A DNA stretch of 59,941 nucleotides from Alterirhizorhabdus solaris. Lineage in GTDB: Bacteria; Pseudomonadota; Alphaproteobacteria; Sphingomonadales; Sphingomonadaceae. Each line of letters begins with the position of its first letter. Within the stretch, counting starts at the first letter, position 1. This document shows, piece after piece, positions 38,724 through 47,833 of the stretch. The notes beneath the pieces are model-generated. The model made no database searches. It worked only from the letters and a program-made list of their open reading frames with translations, and was not told where the DNA came from. The stretch is from assembly GCF_007785815.1 (NCBI RefSeq), contig NZ_VNIM01000015.1, positions 1 through 59,941 on the forward strand. The letters run 5' to 3'. The position numbers and the translations under genes were made by a program.

Positions 38724-41318
38724 CTAGAACTTCACGCCCACGTCCAGCCCATAGGTTCGCGCCTGCTGGAAGTTTGTCGACACGGCATACGTAGCCAGCG
38801 CCAGAGGAAACGAAGGGTCCTTATTGTTCGTCAGATTGCGGGTCCAGAATGCGACGGTCAGATGCGCCGGACCCAGATCCTCCAGACCGACACGCGTGTT
38901 GACCAGCCAGCGGGCGGGGCCTTTGGCGATCGACTGGAATTCGGCGATCCCCGCGTAGTTCGAGCCGGAGAGGAAGCGTTGGCTCGACCGCCAATCGCCG
39001 TCCACGCGAGCAAGGATCTTGGCATCGCCGATGACCGGCTCCGACAAATATTGGGCATAGACCCGCGACGTCCATTTCGGCGAAAGTGTCGGCTTATAGC
39101 CTGTGCCGTAAACCGCGAGAGCCACTGCCGACAGCCGGGTGTACTTTGCATCCGTGAAGCCCAGATTGCCTCCGAGCGTAAGATTATCGATCGGCAGGAC
39201 GGTAACCTCCAGCTCTACGCCCTGTGCACGCTCGTCACCCAGATCAATGATCGCGGTGCCGATTTCCGGTCGACCGATATTGGTGCCGCCCTGTGCCGAC
39301 TGGATGTTTTTGTACTTTGCATGAAACAGAGCCAGATTGGTGCGAAGGCGCCGATCGAACAGGTCCGCCTTGATGCCTGCCTCGGCGGAGGCGACCGTTT
39401 CCGGCTTCCACGCAATGCCTGCAATCGAACCGCCGGAAACGAATCCGGTAGAATATTTGCCATAGAAGAGCAGGTCGTTCGTTGGCTTGTAGTTCACGCC
39501 CGCCGAGTATGTGAACTTCGTGCCGCGATAGGTGAACGGCTCGCTCCTGATGCCCGTGAATGTGCCCGCGGTATAATAGGACGGATCGGTGATCGCGACG
39601 CCGGCGGGCGGAACATAGGTTCCGCCAAACTGGAAGCTGCCCGATTTCCTATCATGGGTAACCCGTCCGCCGAGGAGGACGTCCAGTTCGGGGGTGACGT
39701 GCACTTCGGCTTGCGCATACCCGGCAACCGACGTGCCCTTGTTGAAGGAATTGCTCTGATTGCCCAGCGGAACGCGGCCATTGGCAGGGAAGACGGCAAA
39801 AGCAGGCGTGTTGGTGATGCCGAAAGGCCCCCCCGAACGATCCTTTTGGTGGAACCAGAGTCCGCCAACGGTCAGCGTCAGAAGACGGGAGTCGTAATTG
39901 GCCTGGAGTTCGTCGCTCCACTGCTTATTCACCGCCTGAGAGTTGTTATCGGTCAGCAGGAAGCGGCTGCCTACACCGGCCGCCTGCGCGGCAACCGCCT
40001 GCCGGGCGGCTGCGGGGAGACTGTTGAACGGGACATTGCCGAGACCTGGGATCGGAATTGGCTGGTTGATCGCCGAAAGGAAGGCGGCATAGGGAGCGGC
40101 AGCTGCCGCCGGAACGACCAGACCACCCAGTCCGGACAGTTGAGAGGTTGAATTGACATAACCGTAACGATAGGATGCGATGTTCTTGATCGAGATGTCA
40201 TCGCTGACACGCAGGTTGCTCGTCAGATTGTGGCCGTAGACCTTTTGATAGGCGGGCACGACGTAAGAGTTATTCACTTGCTTGGGACGTCTTGCCGTAG
40301 AATCTAAAACGTTGGGGCCAGCGGCCACGATCGAGCTGTAATATGCGGAAAACAGCGGGGCGAGCGGTCCGAGCGCGGGCGTAAGGGTCTGGGTGACACC
40401 GCTTGGCCGGAAGGAGACTGCCGCGACACCATCGGCGGTATAGTGATTGTTTCCGTAATCGAACTTGTAGATCGTGCTGAAGTCGTCGCTTGGCGCAAAC
40501 TTTACGGCAGCAAAAAACTGATCGCTGTTCTTGTCACCAAGATATGACGGCGATCGCTGCACCCCCAGCCGCGTATTCGGGCCTGACCGGTCCCACATGG
40601 TGCCGGCTCCAGTGTTGCGAATATCGCCACGACGTTCGTCATGCACATAGCTCACATACGCGCTGAATGCGCCGAACAACGGCAGGTCGACGCTGGTCCG
40701 GGTACGGAACTGGTCGTAATTACCCATCGTGAAATCTTGCTGGACCCCAAAGTCTCCGGTGGGATCGCGCGTGACAACGCTTACAGCACCTGTCGTGGAG
40801 TTACGCCCGAAGAGCGTTCCCTGCGGGCCGCGCAGGACCTCGAGACGTGCGATATCGGGCAATTCAAACAACGAGCGGGACGCGCCGAGATAGACGCCGT
40901 CGAGATAGATCGAAAACTCCTTATCAGACCCCGGCACGACACCGTAGCTTGTGATCCCGCGCGAGGTGAAAGACGGAATTTGCGTCGACCCGCCCGAGGC
41001 ACGAACGGTTACGTTGGGCGCGAGACCGCTAAGATCGTTCACGCTCGTCACCCGATTGGCCTGCAGGGTCTCCTGAGTGACCGCCGTAATCGCGATCGGC
41101 ACGTCCTGGAGGCGCTGCTCGCGCCTCTGAGCGGTGACAACGATTTCCTGAAGCCCCTGGGCGCTCGATTGGTCGGCGGGGGGCGTGGCTTGCGCGGCTG
41201 ATGGCGAGGCGGAGGTCTGCGATTGTGCCATTCCAGCGTTCAGCGCGCATGAGACTACTGCTGTCCCGGAAAGAAAACAGCGATAAAGCGCGCGGTGCTG
41301 CCGGGTCCTAATGGTCAT
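38724..41318 (-). CDS. TonB-dependent outer-membrane receptor
   Basis: An 864-residue receptor; ATG 41318 is preceded by GGAGGGG. A signal peptide ends near GMAQSQ, the TonB box region is QEIVVTAQRRE, the plug follows (VNDLSGLAPNVTVRASGG, YLDGVYLGASRS, LRGPQGTLFGRNSTTGAV), and a long beta-barrel ends in YGLDVGVKF with terminal Phe. Sphingomonads use this class for uptake of sugars, aromatics and terpenoid-like compounds, often beside the catabolic genes. Linked SGNH, SDR and esterase genes lie downstream on the same strand. Confidence 0.95.
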   Translation of the reverse strand: MTIRTRQHRALYRCFLSGTAVVSCALNAGMAQSQTSASPSAAQATPPADQSSAQGLQEIVVTAQRREQRLQDVPIAITAVTQETLQANRVTSVNDLSGLAPNVTVRASGGSTQIPSFTSRGITSYGVVPGSDKEFSIYLDGVYLGASRSLFELPDIARLEVLRGPQGTLFGRNSTTGAVSVVTRDPTGDFGVQQDFTMGNYDQFRTRTSVDLPLFGAFSAYVSYVHDERRGDIRNTGAGTMWDRSGPNTRLGVQRSPSYLGDKNSDQFFAAVKFAPSDDFSTIYKFDYGNNHYTADGVAAVSFRPSGVTQTLTPALGPLAPLFSAYYSSIVAAGPNVLDSTARRPKQVNNSYVVPAYQKVYGHNLTSNLRVSDDISIKNIASYRYGYVNSTSQLSGLGGLVVPAAAAAPYAAFLSAINQPIPIPGLGNVPFNSLPAAARQAVAAQAAGVGSRFLLTDNNSQAVNKQWSDELQANYDSRLLTLTVGGLWFHQKDRSGGPFGITNTPAFAVFPANGRVPLGNQSNSFNKGTSVAGYAQAEVHVTPELDVLLGGRVTHDRKSGSFQFGGTYVPPAGVAITDPSYYTAGTFTGIRSEPFTYRGTKFTYSAGVNYKPTNDLLFYGKYSTGFVSGGSIAGIAWKPETVASAEAGIKADLFDRRLRTNLALFHAKYKNIQSAQGGTNIGRPEIGTAIIDLGDERAQGVELEVTVLPIDNLTLGGNLGFTDAKYTRLSAVALAVYGTGYKPTLSPKWTSRVYAQYLSEPVIGDAKILARVDGDWRSSQRFLSGSNYAGIAEFQSIAKGPARWLVNTRVGLEDLGPAHLTVAFWTRNLTNNKDPSFPLALATYAVSTNFQQARTYGLDVGVKF

Positions 41319-41374
41319 GAATATACCCCTCCAGGTTTTCTTTGTATTGTAGGCAAGTATGGCACCCAACCCTG

Positions 41375-41405
41375 ATCACTGGGTGATATTGTTATTCTAT
41401 AACAA
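41375..41405. promoter_or_regulatory. Two adjacent palindromes upstream of the receptor gene
   Basis: ATCAC/GTGAT (41375-41387, 3-nt centre) is followed directly by TTGTTAT/ATAACAA (41389-41405, 3-nt centre); all arms are perfect. They lie 57-87 bp upstream of the receptor start and upstream of the divergent TetR gene at 41673, and so look like operators for regulator binding. The remaining 41406-41672 shows nothing else recognisable. Confidence 0.5.
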
Positions 41406-41672
41406 GACGCAAAAACGACCGGCCGAGTTCATCTCGGCGAATCAACCGTATTTATCTTGTGCAGATGCAACACGTTCTATCGAAACTCTAAAATCGCAGT
41501 CTCGGCATTAAGCGAGAGGCGATCTGTAATGCACTGATGTGTTTATAGTCAAGGGGATTAAAATGCAGCCCGTAGATGGTGCCGCTGGGACGGTTGGGAT
41601 ATCGGCCGGGGTGCGGCGGGCTTGCAAGCGCCTTGCGGTTTGCTCGCCTCCTTGCAATGAACCAAAATCGGA

Positions 41673-42362
41673 ATGTGGAAGGCGAACGTGGCGAGGCCTA
41701 AAAATACCCAAATCGTCGATCGAATGATCGATCTGGCAGAGCAGCTTTTCGGTGAACGAGGCATAGACGCGGTGCCGTTACAGCAAATCAGCTTGCGCGC
41801 AGGCAGCCGAAACAGGACCGCGATCCAGTATCACTTCGGCGATGCAGATGGTTTGATTCGGGAGATACTGCAGCGAAGGATGCCGATCATTGACCGGGTT
41901 CGTGGACGCCTTCTGGATACGATCGGATCGGGGAAGGAGTTTAGCGCCAGCGCCTTGATGCACGTTCTTTATGTTCCGATGATAGACTTTCTGGACAAGC
42001 AAGGGGTCAGAACACATGCTCGCTTCATGCTGGCGCTGCTTAACTCTTCGAGAGCATATCTCTCACATGACTTGTTCCAGAACCTGCAGCCTAATGCGTT
42101 CAAAGCCATAACGCTTCTTGTTGAGGCCACTGGAATTCCCGAGCCTCTATTGCTTGAACGTCAGCGTCTCGTAGCAATCATGGTCCTGACAAGCGTGTTC
42201 AATCGACTGCCGCATCTGTCATCGACAGAGTGGGATAGTGCCCTGATCGAAAATGCCCTTGCCATGGCGACCGCGGCAATCGGGGCTCCCACCGATCCAG
42301 ACGTGATCACAAAACTGTCAGTTGATCCACCGGAAACACCGGGGGCCTCCACCCATCAATGA
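41673..42362 (+). CDS. TetR-family regulator
   Basis: A 229-residue regulator from ATG 41673; GTG 41688 (MARPKNTQ) is an equally good start. The helix-turn-helix reads IVDRMIDLAEQLFGERGIDA, LQQISLRAGSRNRTAIQYHF, GDADGLI. The C-terminal ligand domain is not assigned. It diverges from the TonB-dependent receptor across 354 bp holding two perfect palindromes, and lies upstream of the amidohydrolase gene, which has its own 21-bp palindrome. It may control either side. Confidence 0.9.
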   Translation: MWKANVARPKNTQIVDRMIDLAEQLFGERGIDAVPLQQISLRAGSRNRTAIQYHFGDADGLIREILQRRMPIIDRVRGRLLDTIGSGKEFSASALMHVLYVPMIDFLDKQGVRTHARFMLALLNSSRAYLSHDLFQNLQPNAFKAITLLVEATGIPEPLLLERQRLVAIMVLTSVFNRLPHLSSTEWDSALIENALAMATAAIGAPTDPDVITKLSVDPPETPGASTHQ

Positions 42363-42486
42363 CACCGCGATCGGAGGGTCTTGTACGGCGAGCTGGCTAA
42401 CTCGAGCACGGGCGAAGCAACACCGGCAGGATGCTTGGACACGTCTAATCGCTCGAACGATCACTCCAGCCCCTTGCGCTTCCATT

Positions 42487-42507
42487 AAACATTCTCCATG
42501 AATGTTT
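42487..42507. promoter_or_regulatory. Perfect 21-bp palindrome before the amidohydrolase gene
   Basis: AAACATTC (42487-42494) and GAATGTTT (42500-42507) are perfect 8-nt arms around TCCAT. The palindrome ends 32 bp before the GTG start at 42540, a typical operator position. No T-tract follows, which argues against a terminator of the TetR gene. Confidence 0.55.
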
Positions 42508-42539
42508 CGAGACGCTAAACTGAGCGGCAGGAGAGAGAT

Positions 42540-44267
42540 GTGGCGAAGTTCGATTTGCTGATAAAAGGCGGGACCATCATCGATGGCTTGCAGACGCCGC
42601 GTTATCGTAGCGACATCGCCGTCAAGGACGGCATCATCGTCGAGATTGGTGGGAACATCGCAGCGGAGCAGGCCGACGAGGTTGTCGATGGCCATGGCAA
42701 GATCGTCGCGCCAGGCGTTGTCGATCTCCACACGCATTATGACAGCCAGTTGTTTTGGGACCCGTGGTGCACAATGTCGGGCTGGCATGGTGTCACCAGC
42801 GTTGTCATCGGCAATTGCGGTTTTGGTTTTGCGCCCTGCAAGCCTGAAGATCGCGAGCGGGCGATGCTGTCACTCGTCCGCAACGAGGCTGTGCCGTTGG
42901 AGACGATGCGGCAGGGCATGCCATTCGATTGGGTGACCTACCGGGACTATCTGGACAGCGTCGAACGTGCGCCCAAGGGCGTCAACATCATGTCGTTCGT
43001 TCCGCTCGCGCCAATCTATGGCTACGTGATTGGCATCGACGAGGCCAAGACGCGTCAGGCGACCGACGATGAACTCCAGCAGATGTGCGATTTGGTGATA
43101 GAGGGCATGGAGGCCGGCGGCTGCGGCATCAGCGTCCAGATACTTGGCGAGGAGGGCAATCTCCAGCTCGACCATGACGGCACGCCGATGGTGACCGACC
43201 TTATCAGCAAGCGCGATCTGGGTGCTTTTGCGCGCGCGATGGGCAGCACCGGCCGTGGCATCTCCCAAATGACAGGCAAGCTCGAAGATGCCGAATTCAT
43301 GGCGCGCGAGAGCGGCAGGCCGGCAATCTGGAACGCGCTCCTGGCAGAGGGTGCGCTCAACCAGCATGGCGGCTCGCAGCGCACGCCAGGCGAAGCCATC
43401 GCGCATCTGAGAATCCTTAACGAATATGAGGGGGTGCGCGTCTACGCGCAGGCTCAAACCGTAAACTTCGCTTCGCAGTTTACCTTCGAGGACTATAACC
43501 TTGCGGACGCGATCCCCGCCTGGAAAGAGATTTGCACCGGCTCCGTTTCCGAGAAGATCGAGAAGTTTAAGGATCCGGAGCGGCGCAGGATCCTGAAGCA
43601 GATCCATGAGGAACGTGGCGGCCTGTTTGCGTCCGGTTACATGCTGACCAGGATCAAGGTTGCCTGGATTCCTCTCGACGTGCCGAAGGGCCTCGAACTT
43701 CAAGAAAAGTACGAAGGGTTCACGCTCGGCGAGCTGGCCGAACGCGAGAACCGGCATCCGCTCGACATCATGCTAGATCTCTCGGTGTGGGGCGAGCTGA
43801 AGAATGGTTTCGAAACCGAGATGATCGTCACGACGCCGGAAAACATGCGCGAGATCATCAAGGCGCCGACGGGGCTTCCCGGCATCAGCGATGGTGGAGC
43901 GCACACAAAGTTCGTTACCACCGGGCGCTTCCCGACCGATCTTCTCGGCCTCTGGTCGCGCGATCACGATCTCCTGTCGCTCGAGGAAGCGCATTGGCGC
44001 CTGTCGGCTTATCCGGCACAGGCGGCGGGGCTCAGCGGCCGCGGCCATCTGGCGGTGGGAATGGCCGCAGACATCATTGTCTATGACCTGGCGGAACTGG
44101 AATCGCTGCCTCAGGAAAGGTTGTGGGACTACCCTGCAGGCGAGTGGCGTCTGGTGCAGAAGGCCAAGGGTTACGATCGCATCATCGTGAACGGCCAGAC
44201 TACCTTCATCAACGGCGAATGCACCGCCGCGACTCCCGGCAAGTTGCTGCGCCACGGTGCAGCATAG
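42540..44267 (+). CDS. N-acyl-D-amino-acid deacylase-type amidohydrolase
   Basis: A 575-residue enzyme from GTG 42540, preceded by GGAGAG. It is a composite-domain metal amidohydrolase: LLIKGGTIIDGLQTP start, HxH metal pair at His64 and His66 (VDLHTHYD), GNCGFGFAPC typical of D-aminoacylases, and metal Asp/His region SDGGAHTKF near 460. The end has LAVGMAADIIVYD. The family cleaves N-acyl-D-amino acids but also unrelated amides and cyclic substrates. A diverged paralogue lies at 55915. Its neighbours are regulators and an aldolase, so the substrate is probably specific to this cluster. Confidence 0.92.
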   Translation: MAKFDLLIKGGTIIDGLQTPRYRSDIAVKDGIIVEIGGNIAAEQADEVVDGHGKIVAPGVVDLHTHYDSQLFWDPWCTMSGWHGVTSVVIGNCGFGFAPCKPEDRERAMLSLVRNEAVPLETMRQGMPFDWVTYRDYLDSVERAPKGVNIMSFVPLAPIYGYVIGIDEAKTRQATDDELQQMCDLVIEGMEAGGCGISVQILGEEGNLQLDHDGTPMVTDLISKRDLGAFARAMGSTGRGISQMTGKLEDAEFMARESGRPAIWNALLAEGALNQHGGSQRTPGEAIAHLRILNEYEGVRVYAQAQTVNFASQFTFEDYNLADAIPAWKEICTGSVSEKIEKFKDPERRRILKQIHEERGGLFASGYMLTRIKVAWIPLDVPKGLELQEKYEGFTLGELAERENRHPLDIMLDLSVWGELKNGFETEMIVTTPENMREIIKAPTGLPGISDGGAHTKFVTTGRFPTDLLGLWSRDHDLLSLEEAHWRLSAYPAQAAGLSGRGHLAVGMAADIIVYDLAELESLPQERLWDYPAGEWRLVQKAKGYDRIIVNGQTTFINGECTAATPGKLLRHGAA

Positions 44268-44304
44268 TCCTCCAACTGCCAGCAGATCCCAGCGAGATGC
44301 GCCG

Positions 44305-45000
44305 ATGACCGAAACGAAATCATCCGAGCCTGACTTGCTGGAGGCGCCGCTCGCGTCCAGGCGACGCCTCCAGCAGCGATCGACGACGACGCGTGCGAAG
44401 CTGCTCGTGGCTGCGCGCGCCGTATTCGTCGAGAGGGGCTATTTCGGGGCGGAGGTTTCGGACATCGTGCTGCGCGTACCAATCACCAAGGGTGCCCTAT
44501 ACCACCATTTCGGCAGCAAGGAGGCGTTGTTCGAAGAAGCGTGCGATCAGATCGCGCGCGAGGTTCACAGGGCGTCGTCCGACGTGGTCCGGCAATATTC
44601 CGGCGACGCCTGGAAACAGTTGATCGTCTCGATCCAGGCGCGCTTCGATATCATCGCCTCGAGTCCCGAAGCGCAGAAGATCCTGCTGATAGATGGGCCC
44701 GCAGTTCTCGGATGGCGTCGCTGGCGCGAGATTCAGGCGGACGTAGCGCTGGAGCCTCTCCAGCGGACACTGGATATCCTGATTGAGCAAGGAAGAATCC
44801 CAGATCAGCCAACCCGACCGTTTGCACAGCTCCTGCTGGCGGCGCTGAACGACGCGGCGCTGGCCGTCGCCAGCTCGGAGAACCCCAAGAGCGAGAGCGT
44901 GACGCTTTTCGCCGCGCTCTTGACGATGATCAACGGCCTGCGCGTGCCGGCTGACGAGGTTTCCTGCGCGACCGATCAAACGGAAGAGGCAACTGTATGA
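44305..45000 (+). CDS. TetR-family regulator
   Basis: A 231-residue regulator; ATG 44305 (MTETKSS) avoids overlap with the amidohydrolase end. Helix-turn-helix: TRAKLLVAARAVFVERGYFG, SDIVLRVPITKGALYHHFGSKEALFEEA, an AcrR-like pattern. Its stop overlaps the ATG of the aldolase gene (ATGA), so a regulator is translationally coupled to a catabolic enzyme. The palindrome cluster at 45909 is a candidate target. Confidence 0.92.
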   Translation: MTETKSSEPDLLEAPLASRRRLQQRSTTTRAKLLVAARAVFVERGYFGAEVSDIVLRVPITKGALYHHFGSKEALFEEACDQIAREVHRASSDVVRQYSGDAWKQLIVSIQARFDIIASSPEAQKILLIDGPAVLGWRRWREIQADVALEPLQRTLDILIEQGRIPDQPTRPFAQLLLAALNDAALAVASSENPKSESVTLFAALLTMINGLRVPADEVSCATDQTEEATV

Positions 45001-45767
45001 ACGCGGTATCCAAAGCACTCGAAGGCGGCCGGGTCACCCTCGGCAGCTGGTACGGCATTCGCGATACGTTGATGGCCGAACGCTTCGGCGCGGTCGGTTT
45101 CGACTGGGTCATCGTCGACCTTCAGCATGGCACCGCCAGCTGGGATGGTCTCGCCTCCATCCTGCAGGGCTCCCAGCTTGGTGGGACGTATGCCTTGGTC
45201 CGCGTAACCGGCCACGATCCGGCGGAAATCGGTCGCGCGCTCGACATCGGTGCGATTGGTGTCGTTGTTCCTCTCGTCTCGACCCCGGAGCAGGCACATC
45301 TGGTCGCGAACGCGATGCGCTATCCGCCGAATGGGACGCGGTCGTTCGGGCTCGCGCGGAACACGCTCGGCGCTGCCCCCATGCGGCACGATCCATTCTG
45401 TGTCGTCATGATCGAGACGGTCGAGGGCCTGGCCAATCTCGATGCGATCGCAGCGACGCCGGGGGTCGATTGCCTGCTCATGGGCGCAGTCGATCTCGCC
45501 ATCAGCATGGGGCTGCCCGGAGAAGAGATCTTCGCAGCCAGCCCGCCGCCCCCGATCCTGAAAGCACTCGACGAAATCGTCGCCGCCTGTGCACGACACG
45601 GCAAAGTCGCGGGCAACGCGACGATGGACGCCGCCGGTGTGCAGCAACAGATCGAACATGGTGTCCGGTTCATTCCGGTGAGCGCCGCCAACGCGTTCCT
45701 GATCGCCGGCGCCAAGAGCATGCTCGCCGAATGTCGAGGCGTCGCAAAAGATCGGAGAGAGGCTTAG
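44997..45767 (+). CDS. HpcH/HpaI-family aldolase
   Basis: A 256-residue class II (metal) aldolase of the 4-hydroxy-2-oxoheptanedioate aldolase/2-keto-3-deoxy aldolase family: LGSWYGIRD, VIVDLQHGTASW, ALVRVTGHDPAEIGRALDIGA, VVPLVSTPEQA, metal Glu in MIETVEGLANLD and Asp in GAVDLAISMG. It splits a 4-hydroxy-2-oxo acid into pyruvate, or a related 2-oxo acid, and an aldehyde. This fits a late step of ring-compound breakdown. The ATG overlaps the TetR stop. Confidence 0.92.
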   Translation: MNAVSKALEGGRVTLGSWYGIRDTLMAERFGAVGFDWVIVDLQHGTASWDGLASILQGSQLGGTYALVRVTGHDPAEIGRALDIGAIGVVVPLVSTPEQAHLVANAMRYPPNGTRSFGLARNTLGAAPMRHDPFCVVMIETVEGLANLDAIAATPGVDCLLMGAVDLAISMGLPGEEIFAASPPPPILKALDEIVAACARHGKVAGNATMDAAGVQQQIEHGVRFIPVSAANAFLIAGAKSMLAECRGVAKDRREA

Positions 45768-45908
45768 TAGCTATCTAAGAAATGATGAAATGCAGTTTGT
45801 CGACAGTCTGTTTTAAGCTATCAGACCACCGATCCCAGCAGTCCAATCCCTAGCTTAAGCGAATTTCCGTCATACTGATCCTAGTCCCGACAAGTGAAAC
45901 CAGAATCT

Positions 45909-45943
45909 GCGATACAGCGTATCGTATCGCATACTCTGAGTAT
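45909..45943. promoter_or_regulatory. Nested palindromes upstream of the 248-residue gene
   Basis: GCGATAC (45909) pairs with GTATCG (45919-45924), its GCGATA pairs with TATCGC (45925-45930), and ATACT/AGTAT (45931-45943) follows with a 3-nt centre. The cluster ends 35 bp before ATG 45979 in a 211-bp gap and probably holds the operator and promoter of the operon that continues to the lipoyl gene. Confidence 0.45.
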
Positions 45944-45978
45944 TTGAGCCGTTTCCTGCCTATACCAAGGAGAGGTAG

Positions 45979-46725
45979 ATGCATCTTGAAGGAACACCAT
46001 CCGATCAGTTGCCGGGGGTATTGGCGACCGGAACCACGGCCGTTCGTTATGGCTTCTTCTCCTTCTCCGGGCGGGAGCCTGCGGGACGAGACGCGGAGTA
46101 TATCGCGTGGCACTCGCTAGATCATCGCCCAGAGCAATACCGCCTGGCGGGGCTGCGCGCCTCGTTGAGACTGGTTTCGACTCCCGCATGTCGCGCGGCA
46201 CGCGCGGCAAACGAGGCACCGTTCGATGCGGTCGATCACATCATGACCTACTTGTTCACCAACGCTGCCGAGCTGTCCGGGTTTTTCGAACTGGGCGACG
46301 CGCTCGACCAGGGCGGCCGCATGCCGCTACGGCTGCCTAGCATCGGCTACATGACAGGTGACCTTTCGGGTAAAACTGCGGCCGCAACTGCAGCGGCGGG
46401 GGCTGACGTGATCCCCTGGCGGCCCGCGCTGGGCGTCTACGTGATCGTCGAGGAGGGGCAGCTATCGCCTGAGGCGCTGACCAACATTGCCGGAGTGGCC
46501 GGCGTGTGGTGGTTCGATGGCGCGGTGACGCCACCGCCGTATGACAACGATTCGTGCGGCAAGCGAATTATCTACTGCTATCTCGAGGGCGATCCGATCG
46601 AGACTGCCACGTTGCTTGGCGAGGCCGTACGCAGCCGTTGGGCCTCGACCAAGGTTAAAGGACTTTTGGCGGCGCCCTTCTACTCGATCGTGCCGTTCGA
46701 ATGGGACCGTCACCTACCGGCGTAA
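45979..46725 (+). CDS. Hypothetical protein, possible dimeric alpha/beta-barrel (EthD-like)
   Basis: A 248-residue protein with AAGGAG six bases before the ATG. The N-terminal half has a ferredoxin-like pattern with YIAWHSLDHRPEQYRLAGLR, which resembles the WHxxDHxPE motif of EthD-type proteins. The second half repeats a similar strand-helix order (GVYVIVEEGQLSPEAL, GVWWFDGAV, RIIYCYLEGDPIE). Proteins of this fold support oxidative or isomerisation steps in catabolism. It precedes the E1 alpha gene by 101 bp. The assignment is tentative. Confidence 0.75.
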   Translation: MHLEGTPSDQLPGVLATGTTAVRYGFFSFSGREPAGRDAEYIAWHSLDHRPEQYRLAGLRASLRLVSTPACRAARAANEAPFDAVDHIMTYLFTNAAELSGFFELGDALDQGGRMPLRLPSIGYMTGDLSGKTAAATAAAGADVIPWRPALGVYVIVEEGQLSPEALTNIAGVAGVWWFDGAVTPPPYDNDSCGKRIIYCYLEGDPIETATLLGEAVRSRWASTKVKGLLAAPFYSIVPFEWDRHLPA

Positions 46726-46826
46726 CGCCGCGACGACATTTCTCAAGACTGCCGCGCGGCGGCGCTTGCGCAGTGGCAGGCCGTAATGGCGCAATTTCCG
46801 CAGCCGCGCATAATCGAGGGTTAGAA

Positions 46827-47822
46827 ATGACTTACCTAGGCAACGACCGCAGTCTTGAGAAATACCGACGGATGGTCCGCATCCGCGAGTTTGAGGCGGT
46901 CGCGGAGGCGATCCACGCGGCGGGCGAGGTGCCCGGCTCGCTCCATACCTATACGGGCCAGGAGGCAACGGGCGTGGGCGCTTGCATCGCGTTGCGTAAC
47001 GACGACTACATGGTGGGCAACCACCGTAGCCACGGCCATCCAATCGCTAAAGGCGCGAAACTCGGGCCGCTTATGGCCGAACTTCTCGGGAAGGTCACTG
47101 GGGTGTGCAAGGGGAAGGGTGGCTCGATGCATCTGTCAGACTTCTCCGTGGGCAGCCTTGGCGAAACGAGCATCGTGGGATCGGGTATTCCGGTTGCGGC
47201 CGGCGCGGCGCTTGGTGCCAAGCTTCAGGGCACTGATCGCGTTGCGCTCTGCTTTTTTGGCGATGGCGCGACCAATGAGGGGGCGTTTCACGAAGGCTTG
47301 AACCTCGCAGCCGTATGGAAATTGCCCGCGATCTTTCTGTGCGAGAATAACGGCTATGCCGTATCGACACCAACCAGCGAGGCCGTGTCGGTGCCGGACA
47401 TCGCCGATCGGGGCAAGGCCTACGGCATGCCTTCGGCGATAGTCGACGGACAGGACATCGACGCGGTGGAAGCCGCCGTCACCGAAGCCGTCGAGCGTGC
47501 CCGTACCGGTGGCGGCCCAACCCTGATTGAGGCAAAGACCTATCGGTTCGCCGAGCATGCCGTGAACATGGGCCGGGTGCTGCGCGATCGAGGCGTTGAG
47601 GTCGATACTTGGCGCGAGCGCGATCCTATCCACCTCTACCGCGCGAAACTGATCGGCGACGGCGTCGCGGTCGGGACACTCGATGGCATCGAGCAGGAGG
47701 CGAAGGACGCCGTACAGAGCGCTCTGAGTTTCGCCCGCGAGAGCGACTATCCAGAGCAGCTTGCCGCGTTCGACGATGTGTTCGTCGATCGTCTGCCGAT
47801 CCCCGCCTATCTAACGAACTGA
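46827..47822 (+). CDS. 2-oxoacid dehydrogenase E1, alpha subunit
   Basis: A 331-residue thiamine-diphosphate enzyme subunit; GAGGG precedes ATG 46827. It has the ThDP motif GDGATNEGAFHEG (from 145) ending in ENN (173-175), plus the loops HRSHGHPIAKG and KGKGGSMHLSD typical of pyruvate and acetoin dehydrogenase alpha chains. With the beta subunit it decarboxylates a 2-oxo acid or cleaves an acetoin-like diketone or hydroxyketone and transfers the acyl group to lipoamide. The beta subunit follows after 11 bases. Confidence 0.94.
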   Translation: MTYLGNDRSLEKYRRMVRIREFEAVAEAIHAAGEVPGSLHTYTGQEATGVGACIALRNDDYMVGNHRSHGHPIAKGAKLGPLMAELLGKVTGVCKGKGGSMHLSDFSVGSLGETSIVGSGIPVAAGAALGAKLQGTDRVALCFFGDGATNEGAFHEGLNLAAVWKLPAIFLCENNGYAVSTPTSEAVSVPDIADRGKAYGMPSAIVDGQDIDAVEAAVTEAVERARTGGGPTLIEAKTYRFAEHAVNMGRVLRDRGVEVDTWRERDPIHLYRAKLIGDGVAVGTLDGIEQEAKDAVQSALSFARESDYPEQLAAFDDVFVDRLPIPAYLTN

Positions 47823-47833
47823 GGAAACCAAGC

